A stretch of 52,813 bases of DNA from Pseudomonadota bacterium (lineage in GTDB: Bacteria; Pseudomonadota; Gammaproteobacteria; Steroidobacterales; JBCBZW01): contig JBCCWS010000042.1 in the NCBI GenBank assembly GCA_039193195.1, positions 1 through 52,813 of the forward strand, written 5' to 3'. Positions within the stretch are counted from its first letter, which is position 1; each line of letters begins with the position of its first letter. A program made the position numbers and the translations under genes. Shown in pieces: positions 9,069-17,732 of the stretch. The notes under the pieces were generated by a model that was given only the letters and a program-made list of their open reading frames with translations, did not search any database and was not told where the DNA came from.

Positions 9069-9929
9069 ATGAAGGCGATAGCAGAGTGGCTGCTAGCAAA
9101 AGGTTGGCGCGTGCCGCTGACTTTCGTGCTGATGGCGGTGGTACCGGACCAAACGGGGCAGTGGCTCGCGCTGCTCTCAGCGATTGCAGGCACCGCGATC
9201 CTCGCCCTAGCTACGCTGCGAAGCGGCTTTGGCCGCGGCCTGCAGTTGAGCCTGACCGGCGTGCTAGCCGTGGCGGTCGTTTCGTATGTCATGCAACGGG
9301 TGGAGCCGGGCGTGGCGCACCCAGACCTGCTTACTCGAGTCTTGTTGTGGGCACCCGCGCTGGTGAGTGCAAGCGTGGTCAGGCAGACACGATCGCTGAC
9401 GATGGGCCTGCAGGTCCTGTTGCTCCTCGGCCTTGGGGTGATGGGCTTGGTGTTCCTGCTCGCTGATCCCTACGGCTACTGGCTCAGCCGCGATGTGCCG
9501 CCTGAGGATGCGCGCTTGTCCACGGGGATATTCGCGGCCGCGTACGCCCTGTTCGTCGCGGCAGCGTTGTTCGCTGCCCACCACGGCGAGCGCAGCGGTA
9601 GGCCGCAGGAGGAGCACTGGGGCTTCGCGAGCCTGGCGATGGGTAAGGGCGTTGCCACGGTCAGCGCCGGCCTTATGCTCGTAGCGCTGCTTTTGCCGGG
9701 GTCGATCTACATCGCGAATGCGGTGATCGTGCTCGGCGTCGGCTTCGCGCTGCAGGGCCTAGCGGTGGCGAACGCTTGGATGGAGGGGCGCGGCTTCGCC
9801 GGCATGTGGGCGGTAGCCCTATACGCCGGCATGTTGCTTGCGATCATGGTGACCCTGCCCTTGTTGGTCGGCATAGGGTTCATCGACAACTGGCTGCAGC
9901 TGCGCCAACGCTGGCGAGTGCAGCGCTAG
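9069..9929 (+). CDS. DUF2232-like membrane protein between rpsR and rplI
   Basis: A 286-residue integral membrane protein with about seven or eight hydrophobic segments spread over the whole length (clear ones near residues 15-50, 55-75, 85-100, 115-135, 150-170, 195-265). No catalytic motif is seen. Many gammaproteobacteria carry a DUF2232-type membrane protein at exactly this place, between rpsR and rplI, and the C-terminal [12 protein letters not shown] pattern fits that group. The function is unknown in these species. It has weak Shine-Dalgarno support for the ATG at 9069. It probably travels on the same transcript as its ribosomal neighbours. Confidence 0.8.
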   Translation: MKAIAEWLLAKGWRVPLTFVLMAVVPDQTGQWLALLSAIAGTAILALATLRSGFGRGLQLSLTGVLAVAVVSYVMQRVEPGVAHPDLLTRVLLWAPALVSASVVRQTRSLTMGLQVLLLLGLGVMGLVFLLADPYGYWLSRDVPPEDARLSTGIFAAAYALFVAAALFAAHHGERSGRPQEEHWGFASLAMGKGVATVSAGLMLVALLLPGSIYIANAVIVLGVGFALQGLAVANAWMEGRGFAGMWAVALYAGMLLAIMVTLPLLVGIGFIDNWLQLRQRWRVQR

Positions 9930-9993
9930 AGATTACGGCCGGCACCGGGGAGCCCTCGGCGGCGGTTGGTCACAACGAGAGAGGCTTGGAACA

Positions 9994-10446
9994 ATGGAGC
10001 TCATTCTGCTTGAGAAGGTCGAGAATCTCGGCGACATCGGTGATCGGGTCAACGTCCGCGCGGGCTACGGCCGCAATTTCCTGCTGCCCCAGGGCAAGGC
10101 TGCGACGGCAACGGCCGAGAACATCGAGAAGTTCGAGAAGATCCGGGCTGATCTGGAAGCTAAGGCAGCTGCCGCCCTCGGCGCGGCGAAGGGCCGTGCT
10201 GAGAAGCTCGAGGGCCTCGCCGTGACCTTGCCGGCAAAGGCTGGCTCGGAAGGCAAGTTGTTCGGCTCGATCGGTCCAGCCGACATCGCGGACGCGTGCA
10301 CCCGCGCTGGCGTCGACGTGGAGCGTCAGGAAGTGCGCATGGCCGATGGGCCCTTGCGCGCAGTAGGTGACCACGAAGTGGAGCTACACCTGCACACGGA
10401 CGTAGACGTCACCATCACCGTGACGGTGGTGGCGGAAGAGGACTGA
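9994..10446 (+). CDS. rplI: 50S ribosomal protein L9
   Basis: A 150-residue L9, the normal length. The N-terminal rRNA-binding domain has the conserved [19 protein letters not shown] and [13 protein letters not shown] segments. A long exposed helix (about residues 45-75, Ala/Glu/Lys-rich) links it to the C-terminal domain with [13 protein letters not shown]. The start at 9994 is preceded by GAGAGG. It sits 64 bases after the membrane protein gene and 25 bases before dnaB. Confidence 0.98.
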   Translation: MELILLEKVENLGDIGDRVNVRAGYGRNFLLPQGKAATATAENIEKFEKIRADLEAKAAAALGAAKGRAEKLEGLAVTLPAKAGSEGKLFGSIGPADIADACTRAGVDVERQEVRMADGPLRAVGDHEVELHLHTDVDVTITVTVVAEED

Positions 10447-10471
10447 GGTTCACCCGCGGAGTGCCACGGCG

Positions 10472-11872
10472 GTGAGCAGCAGTGCCGGCGGCCTGCGAGT
10501 GCCGCCGAACTCGGTCGAAGCAGAGCGCTCGGTTCTCGGCGGTTTGCTGCTCGACAACGGTGCCTGGGAGTCCGTTGCGGAAACCCTTTCGGAAGGCGAT
10601 TTCTACCGTCGCGACCACCAGCTGATCTTCCGCGGCTTCAGCGAACTGATCGAATCCGATCGCCCCGCGGACGCCGTCACCCTGGCCGAGTACCTCGACG
10701 CCCAGGGCCTCGCTGAGCAAACCGGAGGCCTCGCCTACCTCGGTCAGCTTACCCAGGACACCCCAAGCGCGAGCAACATCGCCGCTTACGCCGCTATCGT
10801 GCGCGACCGCTCCGTGCTGCGTCAGCTGATCGAGGTGGGCGGTCAGATCGCTGGTTGTGCCTACGACACGGAGGGACGGGCGCCCGCCGAGCTCATCGAT
10901 GAGGCAGAGCGGCTCGTCTTCCAGATTGCCGAGCAGGGGCGGCGTACGGTCTCGGGCCTGCGCCCGCTGAAGGAGTTCGTTCGCAACACGGTCGATGCGC
11001 TAGAGGAGCTGCATCGCTCCACGGATCAGATCACGGGCCTGTCCACCGGCTTTACGGAAATGGACAACATGACCTCGGGCCTGCAGGCAGGGGACCTCAT
11101 CATCATAGCCGGCCGACCGTCGATGGGTAAGACCAGCTTCGCCGTGAATATCGCCGAGCACGCAGCGCTGCACGCGAAGGTCAATGCCGCCGTGTTCAGT
11201 ATGGAAATGTCGGCGGAATCGCTGGCCTTTCGCCTCATATCTTCCTTAGGCCGGGTCAATCACGGACGCCTGCGCAACGGGTCCTTTGCCGATGAGGATT
11301 GGCCGCGGATCACCCTGGCGATCGAACAGATGGCGAAGGCACCGCTGTTCATTGACGAGACCCCTGCCCTCACGCCTACGGAGCTGCGGGCCCGTGCACG
11401 GCGCATGGCGCGAGAGCATGGGCTCGGGTTGATCGTGGTGGACTACCTGCAGCTGATGCAGGGCACGAGTGCTGCCGCCGAGAACCGGGCGACCGAGATC
11501 TCCGAAATCTCACGCGGCTTGAAGGCGCTGGCGAAGGAGCTGTCGGTGCCGGTGATCGCCTTGTCGCAGCTCAATCGATCCGTCGAGCAGCGCCAAGTGA
11601 AACGCCCGCAAATGTCGGACCTGCGAGAGTCCGGAGCGATCGAGCAGGACGCGGACCTGATCTGCTTTATCTACCGCGAGGAGGTGTACGAGAAGGACAC
11701 CACGCGCAAGGGCATCGCGGACATCATCATCGCCAAGCAGCGTAACGGCCCCGTGGGTGACTTTCCCCTGACCTTTCTCGGCGAGTACACGCGCTTTGAG
11801 AACTACAGCCCCGAGGCCGACTACGGTGCTGACGGGGGCGACGACGGCAGCGGCTTCGAGAGTCCCTTCTAG
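10472..11872 (+). CDS. dnaB: Replicative DNA helicase DnaB
   Basis: A 466-residue hexameric 5'-3' helicase that drives the replication fork and recruits primase. The N-terminal DnaB domain runs from PPNSVEAERSVLGGLL to about residue 120. The RecA-like C-terminal domain carries the P-loop GRPSMGKT at 214-221, Walker B in LIVVDYLQLM, and the arginine-finger and end motif QRNGPVGDFPLTF. No intein is present. It starts with GTG at 10472. In E. coli dnaB is elsewhere, but in many other gammaproteobacteria it follows rplI as here. An acidic tail closes the protein. Confidence 0.98.
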   Translation: MSSSAGGLRVPPNSVEAERSVLGGLLLDNGAWESVAETLSEGDFYRRDHQLIFRGFSELIESDRPADAVTLAEYLDAQGLAEQTGGLAYLGQLTQDTPSASNIAAYAAIVRDRSVLRQLIEVGGQIAGCAYDTEGRAPAELIDEAERLVFQIAEQGRRTVSGLRPLKEFVRNTVDALEELHRSTDQITGLSTGFTEMDNMTSGLQAGDLIIIAGRPSMGKTSFAVNIAEHAALHAKVNAAVFSMEMSAESLAFRLISSLGRVNHGRLRNGSFADEDWPRITLAIEQMAKAPLFIDETPALTPTELRARARRMAREHGLGLIVVDYLQLMQGTSAAAENRATEISEISRGLKALAKELSVPVIALSQLNRSVEQRQVKRPQMSDLRESGAIEQDADLICFIYREEVYEKDTTRKGIADIIIAKQRNGPVGDFPLTFLGEYTRFENYSPEADYGADGGDDGSGFESPF

Positions 11873-11912
11873 CCGCCTTTCTTCAGGGGCGAGGCCTAGC
11901 GGCCCGAATCCT

Positions 11913-12818
11913 CTAGACCAAGAAGAACCCCATCTTCACCCCCGCCAATTGCACCACGTCGCGGTCCTGCAGCTCGTGGGCCTGCGGTCCTATGGGCTCC
12001 CCATTCAGCAGGGGGAAGTCGTTCGCCTTGCCGCTTTCGACGTGCACGATGAAGTAGCCCTCGGCTCTTCGCGAGATGGCAGCCACTTGAATGCCGGGGC
12101 GCCCGAGGGTGGTGATCGCCTTCTTTAGCTCCAGTTCCTTGCCGGCGAAGGATCCGCTCAACACCTGGATCTTGCCCAGAGGCAGAGCGGCTGGGGCCGC
12201 GCGGCGATCTTCCGAGCGACGGCGCGGCGGCGCGCTCGCATCCAGCTCGCTCGCGGCCGCTGGCTTACGCTCGGGCATGCGCTGGCGCGCGCGCGCGGTC
12301 GGGTCATCGTCGAGGTCGTCAACCAGGGCACGGGCCGCGTTTCGCGCCGCCGCAGCGGCTGCGGGTGGCACGGACGGCGCCGGGGCGACCGGGGCCTTCG
12401 GCGTTGGCTTTTCGGTGGACGCTGAGTCGGCGACGGCGCGCTTGACAAGCGCTTCCACGTTGGCCGGCGAGTCCACCATGGTGTTCAACACCATGGTGCG
12501 CTCGAACTCGTCCGAATCCAGCTCCTCTTCGTGCTCGTCGATGAAGCGCAGCTCATGGCGGCCAATGCGCACCACGTCGTCGTGCTGCAGCGGGTGCTTG
12601 GCGATCCGCCGTCCGTTCACGGTGGTGCCGTTGGTGCTGTTGAGGTCTTCCAGGAAGGAGTCGTCAAGAATATTGATGACCAACGCGTGGTGACCGCTCA
12701 CGCCCGGGTGGTCCAGACGAATGTCGTTGTCTGGAAGGCGACCGACCGTGTAGCGCTCTTTGGTCATGTTGTACTCGGCGAGTTCGCGCCCGTCGAGGCA
12801 GAGGACCAGTCTTGCCAT
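11913..12818 (-). CDS. FHA-domain protein with a degenerate second FHA-like domain
   Basis: A 301-residue cytosolic protein. The N-terminal FHA domain (about residues 22-90) has all phosphothreonine-binding marks: the GR of YTVGRLPDND, SGHH, and NSTNGTTVNG. The middle (about 110-210) is a low-complexity linker rich in Ala, Pro, Arg and Asp. It contains FERTMVLNTM, a TMVL-type Thr motif like those phosphorylated in FHA partners. The C-terminal region (about 215-301) looks like a second FHA fold without the Arg-Ser pair. It follows the PP2C phosphatase by 16 bases, so the two form an operon and probably a reversible Thr-phosphorylation switch. No kinase gene is visible nearby. Confidence 0.85.
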   Translation of the reverse strand: MARLVLCLDGRELAEYNMTKERYTVGRLPDNDIRLDHPGVSGHHALVINILDDSFLEDLNSTNGTTVNGRRIAKHPLQHDDVVRIGRHELRFIDEHEEELDSDEFERTMVLNTMVDSPANVEALVKRAVADSASTEKPTPKAPVAPAPSVPPAAAAAARNAARALVDDLDDDPTARARQRMPERKPAAASELDASAPPRRRSEDRRAAPAALPLGKIQVLSGSFAGKELELKKAITTLGRPGIQVAAISRRAEGYFIVHVESGKANDFPLLNGEPIGPQAHELQDRDVVQLAGVKMGFFLV

Positions 12819-12834
12819 AGCTTTCGCTTCCCTA

Positions 12835-13659
12835 TCAGCCGAACCAGTTGACGACTTTGCTGAGCAATCCCCGGTTAGCCGGGAACGGCTTAAGAACTCT
12901 GACCATCAGCACCGACACGTTGTCGCGACCCCCGTTGTCGTTGGACAGCTGTACGAGCTGTCGCCCGACCATCCCTAGGTCCGTGTGAAAGGTGCTTATG
13001 GTTAAGTGTATGTCATCGTCCTCCACCATATCGCTCAGGCCGTCGGAGCACAGCACGAAAATGTCGTCGGGCTGGGCATCGACTTCCATGATGGCGACTT
13101 CGATGTCGGGTTCCACGCCAAGGGCGCGGGTGACGTAGTTGCGCTTGAGCTTGCGCTCTGCTTCCTCGCGCTCCACCACGCCACGATCCACCAGCTCCTG
13201 CAGGAGGGAGTGGTCCTGGGTGAGTTGCTCGAAGCGGTTCTGGCGCACGCGGTATAGGCGCGAGTCGCCCACGTGGGCGACGGACAGACGGTTGTCGTAC
13301 ATGAGGCAGCTTACGATGGTGGTGCCCATGCCGGCGCACTCTTCTTGGCTGCGTGCCGTCTGGTGGATGATCTTGTTCGCGCGCCGCACGGCGTCGCGCA
13401 GGGTGATGCTCTGGAGCATGAGACCCGTGTGGGGATCGAGGTCGCCGCGGCGATCCTGCGGCATGGTGTTCTGGACCAGGTCGACGGTGGTCTTGACGGC
13501 GATGCTGCTGGCCACTTCTCCGGCGTTGTACCCACCCATACCGTCGGCAAGCACGAAGAGGCCAAGATCGATGTCGTAACCGATCGCATCCTCGTTGTGC
13601 TCGCGTACACGTCCGGTATCGGTGAGCGCGATGTGTTCGATCTTTCCCTGAAGCGTCAT
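12835..13659 (-). CDS. PP2C-type serine/threonine phosphatase (Stp1/PrpC-like)
   Basis: A 274-residue metal-dependent phosphatase. Motifs in order: TDTGRVREHNEDA, FVLADGMGGYNAGEVAS, VGDSRLYRVR, QDHSLLQELV, LCSDGLSDMVEDDD and GGRDNVSVLMVRV. The metal-binding Asp residues are all present. It is the single-domain form common next to FHA or kinase genes. I chose the ATG at 13659 because homology begins at GKIEHIALTD; a GTG at 13737 would add 26 residues with no similarity. It leads a two-gene minus-strand operon with the FHA protein and is divergent from radA across about 290 bases, in which I see no other gene. Confidence 0.92.
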   Translation of the reverse strand: MTLQGKIEHIALTDTGRVREHNEDAIGYDIDLGLFVLADGMGGYNAGEVASSIAVKTTVDLVQNTMPQDRRGDLDPHTGLMLQSITLRDAVRRANKIIHQTARSQEECAGMGTTIVSCLMYDNRLSVAHVGDSRLYRVRQNRFEQLTQDHSLLQELVDRGVVEREEAERKLKRNYVTRALGVEPDIEVAIMEVDAQPDDIFVLCSDGLSDMVEDDDIHLTISTFHTDLGMVGRQLVQLSNDNGGRDNVSVLMVRVLKPFPANRGLLSKVVNWFG

Positions 13660-13950
13660 GTGCCGGAAGCCTTGATGGTCAACCCCGTAAGTTCTAGATC
13701 TCACGTCCCACAGGCGCCCGCCTGTGCGCGAGTTCACGCCCCGTCAGGCGGGAGCTGGGCGCGCGCCTGGTCGCCTCCCTGGCGTCCCAAGATCGCCTGC
13801 CGCAGGACCCAGACCCACCTAGCGTGGCCAGCCTACCATCGCGGAAATTTTTGTCCGAGCGCTCCGTCACGTTTTGCTGGGGCAGGAGGGCTTAGGCGCC
13901 CTGGTCGGCGGGTGCCACGCCTCCATCGAGGCTCGCGTACCATCCACCCC

Positions 13951-15318
13951 ATGGCTAAATCGAAGACCCACTACGTATGCGACAGTTGCGGCGCGAGCGC
14001 CCCGAAATGGCAGGGGCAGTGCCCTTCCTGTGGGGCTTGGAACACGCTCACGGAGCAGCAGCGTCCGGCGACCGGTGGACCGGCGCGCCAGGTAGCGGTG
14101 GGTTACGCGGGGGAGGCCCCACAGTTGCTGCGCGAGGTCACCGACGAGGCGGAGGCACGCTGGCCGAGCGGACTCGATGAACTCGATCGGGTGCTCGGCG
14201 GCGGTGTCGTGGCGGGGTCGGTGGTGCTGATCGGCGGCGATCCCGGCATCGGCAAGTCCACCTTGCTGTTGCAGGCGAGCGCCTCCCTGAACGCCAACTC
14301 GCGGGTGATCTACGTGACCGGCGAGGAGTCGCTGCGCCAAGTGAGTCTTCGCGCGCGGCGCTTGGGGTTGGCTGCCGAGGAGCTCGGCCTGCTGGCGGAG
14401 ACTGCCGTCGAACGCATCCTGGCCACAGCCCGAGACCATCGGCCCAAGGTGTTGGTGGTCGATTCGATCCAGACCATGCACAGCGAAGCCCTGCAGTCGG
14501 CACCCGGCGCCGTGGCGCAGCTGCGAGAGACCACGGCCGCACTGGTGCGCTTCGCCAAACAGACTGGTACGGCGGTGTTTCTGGTCGGTCATGTCACCAA
14601 GGAAGGGCACATCGCAGGGCCTCGCGTGCTCGAGCACATGGTGGATACGGTGCTTTATTTTGAAAGCGATGCCGGGAGCCGCTATCGCATCGTGCGCGCG
14701 GTCAAGAATCGTTTCGGTGCGGCGAACGAAATCGGCGTCTTCGCCATGACGGAGCAAGGCCTTCGCCAGGTGCGCAACCCGTCAGCCATCTTCCTATCAC
14801 GCCACGCGGAGCCCGTCGCCGGCAGCGCCGTATTCGTGACCCGGGAGGGGAGTCGCCCGCTGCTCGGCGAGGTGCAGGCACTTGTCGACGGTGCGTCTCA
14901 CGGTAACCCGCGGCGCCTCGCGGTCGGTTTCGATCAGCAGCGGTTGGCGATGCTGTTGGCCGTAATGCATCGGCACGCAGGGGTGGTGTGCCACGACCAA
15001 GACGTATTCGTGAACATCGTCGGCGGTTTGCGTGTGGCCGAGACCGCGGCGGACCTGGCCGCGGTGGCGGCGGTGCTCTCGAGCCTGCGCGATCAGGCGC
15101 TGGCCGCCGGCACGGTACTGCTCGGGGAGCTTGGGCTAGCGGGCGAGATCCGTCCGGTGCCCTTTGGGGAGGAGCGCCTGATGGCGGCTGCCAAGCACGG
15201 CTTCACCCGAGCGATCGTGCCCAAGGATAACGCCCCGCGGGGGGCGGCAGGGGCTATCGACGGTCTTAGGATCGTGCCCGCTGGCAGGCTGGAGGAGGCG
15301 CTGGAGGCGCTGTTCTAG
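13951..15318 (+). CDS. radA: DNA repair protein RadA (Sms)
   Basis: A 455-residue RecA-like ATPase that promotes branch migration in recombinational repair. The N-terminal C4 zinc finger (CDSC...CPSC) is at about residues 10-30. The P-loop GGDPGIGKST is at 95-104. The RadA-specific KNRFG motif lies in VKNRFGAANEIG. The C-terminal third is the Lon-protease-like domain with LGELGLAGEIRPV. The start at ATG 13951 is fixed by the zinc finger; the same frame is open far upstream but that part is antisense to the PP2C gene. No clear Shine-Dalgarno precedes it. Confidence 0.97.
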   Translation: MAKSKTHYVCDSCGASAPKWQGQCPSCGAWNTLTEQQRPATGGPARQVAVGYAGEAPQLLREVTDEAEARWPSGLDELDRVLGGGVVAGSVVLIGGDPGIGKSTLLLQASASLNANSRVIYVTGEESLRQVSLRARRLGLAAEELGLLAETAVERILATARDHRPKVLVVDSIQTMHSEALQSAPGAVAQLRETTAALVRFAKQTGTAVFLVGHVTKEGHIAGPRVLEHMVDTVLYFESDAGSRYRIVRAVKNRFGAANEIGVFAMTEQGLRQVRNPSAIFLSRHAEPVAGSAVFVTREGSRPLLGEVQALVDGASHGNPRRLAVGFDQQRLAMLLAVMHRHAGVVCHDQDVFVNIVGGLRVAETAADLAAVAAVLSSLRDQALAAGTVLLGELGLAGEIRPVPFGEERLMAAAKHGFTRAIVPKDNAPRGAAGAIDGLRIVPAGRLEEALEALF

Positions 15319-15341
15319 CGGTTTGCGGTCGCTCTGTCGGT

Positions 15342-16655
15342 CTAATCCTGCGCGTCTGCTGTCGCCTCGGCAGGTGCCGGTGCGGTGGGCACGGATGGTG
15401 GGGAGACGCGCACGGTTTTCACTGCGCTGCCCGAGGTTTGCATGATCTTCAGGGCGTAGCCGGCGAGTTCCAGTTCGGTACCGGGAGGTGGGATCGTCTC
15501 TAGGGTCTCGAGGATCAGACCGTTGAGCGTTTTCGGTCCGTCCGTTGGAAGCTGCCACTTCATGCTCCGGTTCAGGGAGCGGATCGTCGCAACGCAGTTG
15601 ACCACGTAGGTGCCATCGCCTGCGTCGCGTACGTCCTTCGGCAGGGTGGCACCATCCGCGGAGAACTCCCCGACGATCTCCTCGAGGATGTCCTGCAGCG
15701 TCACCATGCCGAGGATGTCGCCGTACTCGTCCACCACCAGGCCGAGGCGGCGGCGGGAGTTTTGGAAGTTGATCAGCTGGCGGTTGAGGGAAGTCCCCTC
15801 GGGCACGTAGTAGACCTCGTCCACGACCTCACGAACCAGCTCCTTGCTCAGCTCCGCATTGGCACTGGCGCGCAGCAGGCGGCGCAGATGGAGCATGCCG
15901 ACGACGTTGTCCACTGAGTCCTGCCAGACGGGGAAGCGCGTGTGGTGTGCATCGCGGATCTGCTCGAGGATGGCTGGCCAGTCGTCGCTGAGGTCGATGC
16001 CGACGATCTCGTTCCGCGGCACCATGATGTCGTCCACGGTCATCTGCTCTAGGTCGAGGATGCTGAGCAGCATCGTTTGGTGCTGGGAGGGGATCATGCC
16101 GCTCGACTCAGCCAGTACCGTGCGCAGCTCATCGCGTGAGAACTTCTTCAGGGCCCCTTCATCCGGGAAGCTCACGCCCACCAGGCGTAGGAGCGAGTTA
16201 GCGAACAGATTGATCAGCCACACCAGGGGGTAGCTGATGCGCAGTAGCGGGTAGTAGACGAAGGCCGCGGGCAGGGCCAAGCGTTCGGGGTGGATCGCCG
16301 CTAGCGTCTTCGGCGCCACCTCGGCAAAGATCAGCACCGTCAGCGTGAAGGCGGCGATGCCAATCGCTACGCCGCCGGACCCGCCGAGCTCCTGGGCGAT
16401 GAGGGTGACTAGGGCGGAGGCGCTGAAGTTCACCGCGTTGTTGCCGAGCAGAATCAGTCCGATCAGGCGGTCGGGTCTGGCGAGCAGTTTCTCCGCCAGG
16501 GCAGCCGCGCGGTTGCCGTTGCGTGCGTTGTGGCGCAAGCGGTAGCGGTTGACACTCATGAGCGCCGTCTCCGTGCCGGAGAACAACGCTGACAGGATCA
16601 GCAGGACGACCAACGATGCGACCGCGATCGCCAGCCTCCACTCTTCGGTACCCAA
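15342..16655 (-). CDS. HlyC/CorC-family (CNNM-type) membrane protein with CBS pair
   Basis: A 437-residue inner-membrane protein. Residues 1-190 are the CNNM/DUF21 transmembrane domain with SGTETALMSVN and the conserved NNAVNFSASA and FAEVAPKTLA stretches. A CBS pair follows (about 205-325) with the signature DDIMVPRNEIVGID and VVDEYGDILGMVTLQDILEE. The CorC_HlyC transporter-associated domain ends the protein. The nearest relative is E. coli YfjD (CorB), and the gene order with the next gene and ffh is the same as in E. coli. These proteins have been linked to Mg2+/Co2+ transport or regulation; the substrate here is not shown. It converges on radA with 23 bases between stops. Confidence 0.93.
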   Translation of the reverse strand: MGTEEWRLAIAVASLVVLLILSALFSGTETALMSVNRYRLRHNARNGNRAAALAEKLLARPDRLIGLILLGNNAVNFSASALVTLIAQELGGSGGVAIGIAAFTLTVLIFAEVAPKTLAAIHPERLALPAAFVYYPLLRISYPLVWLINLFANSLLRLVGVSFPDEGALKKFSRDELRTVLAESSGMIPSQHQTMLLSILDLEQMTVDDIMVPRNEIVGIDLSDDWPAILEQIRDAHHTRFPVWQDSVDNVVGMLHLRRLLRASANAELSKELVREVVDEVYYVPEGTSLNRQLINFQNSRRRLGLVVDEYGDILGMVTLQDILEEIVGEFSADGATLPKDVRDAGDGTYVVNCVATIRSLNRSMKWQLPTDGPKTLNGLILETLETIPPPGTELELAGYALKIMQTSGSAVKTVRVSPPSVPTAPAPAEATADAQD

Positions 16656-16760
16656 GCTGGGGGTGCCCTCGTCAACTGCAATGAATAACAGGGTACGGGC
16701 TCGCGTGGCCCGGACTCAAGCGTCGCGTTCGCCTCGCGTGACGCAGGTTATCGCCGGTCC

Positions 16761-17594
16761 CTAGCCCCAGCGCTGGTGGAGCAGAAACTCGAGGATGATG
16801 CGGCTGCCAAAGTAGGCGAGGGCTAGGCTGAGGTAGCCGCCGATGGTCCAGCCGAGGGCCACGTGGCCGCGCCAGCCGAAGCGCCAGCGGCCGAGCAGCA
16901 GGATGCCGAAGGTCAGCCAGGCTACGATAGACAGCACCGTCTTGTGCGCCAGATGCTGAGCGAACACGTTCTCGATAAACATGATGCCGCTGAGGATCGA
17001 GAGGCTGAGCAGCAGAAAGCCGATGGTGATGGTGGAGAACAGCGCTCGCTCGGTAACATCGAGCGGCGGAAGGAGGTTGGTGATGCCGCCGAGGCCCCCG
17101 CCGAGGCGCCGAGTGCGCAGGCGCTGGTGCTGAATTGCCATCAGGATCGATAGGCCGGCGCCTAGGGTCAGTGTGGTCCAGGCCACTAGGGAAAGGGCGA
17201 TGTGGGTGCGGGTTGTCCAAGCGTAAGCCTGGGAGGTCGTGGCATCGCCTGCCCAGCCCGTGGCCAGGGCCATGAGCCCCGCCAGGGGCAGAAGCATCAC
17301 GGCGAGCCCACGCAGGCCTGGCCGGGTGAGTAGCCATAGGCCCACAGCAGCCATCAGCACGCCTGTCAGGGACAGCGTATCGGTGACACTCAGGGCGCCG
17401 TGGCTGGAGGTAGCACGGGCCAGCAGGATCGCGTGCAGAAGCAAACCCAGTGCCGCGGCGATAAGGGGCATGGATGCGGCTAGGCCCGCTGCTTCCCCTT
17501 CTGCCGCTGCGGTGCCCGGGCGCAGCTGGCGCCAGGTGAGGATCGAGGCTACCGCGTAGGCGGGCAGCACCAGCAGGGCGGCGAGGGCGGTCAC
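16761..17594 (-). CDS. ypjD: CcsA/YpjD-like cytochrome c assembly family membrane protein
   Basis: A 277-residue protein with about eight membrane segments. The C-terminal half has the family pattern KTVLSIVAWLTFGILL, then WRFGWRGHVALGW and LALAYFGSR. It belongs to the CcsA/CcmC superfamily that handles haem, but YpjD itself has no established role in cytochrome c maturation. I chose GTG 17594, which has AGGAGG 11 bases upstream and puts the first membrane helix at the N-terminus; the longer frame (to 17678) adds a Pro/Ala-rich piece that overlaps the ffh promoter region. Divergent from ffh, as in E. coli. Confidence 0.88.
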   Translation of the reverse strand: MTALAALLVLPAYAVASILTWRQLRPGTAAAEGEAAGLAASMPLIAAALGLLLHAILLARATSSHGALSVTDTLSLTGVLMAAVGLWLLTRPGLRGLAVMLLPLAGLMALATGWAGDATTSQAYAWTTRTHIALSLVAWTTLTLGAGLSILMAIQHQRLRTRRLGGGLGGITNLLPPLDVTERALFSTITIGFLLLSLSILSGIMFIENVFAQHLAHKTVLSIVAWLTFGILLLGRWRFGWRGHVALGWTIGGYLSLALAYFGSRIILEFLLHQRWG

Positions 17595-17732
17595 GGCGGC
17601 GGGATCCTCCTGGTCGGGCTGGTAACTTGGCGATGCGATCGGGGCGGGTGCCTGGCTGGCTGCGTCCCCGATGGCCAAGGCTGCATAGTAAACTACGAGG
17701 CTTTACCCTGTTGCCCGGCGAGGCCCTTGCCC

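Noticed and set aside
12091-12693. A 200-codon plus-strand frame
   Set aside because: It is antisense to the FHA gene; Ser/Arg/Ala-rich without any motif.
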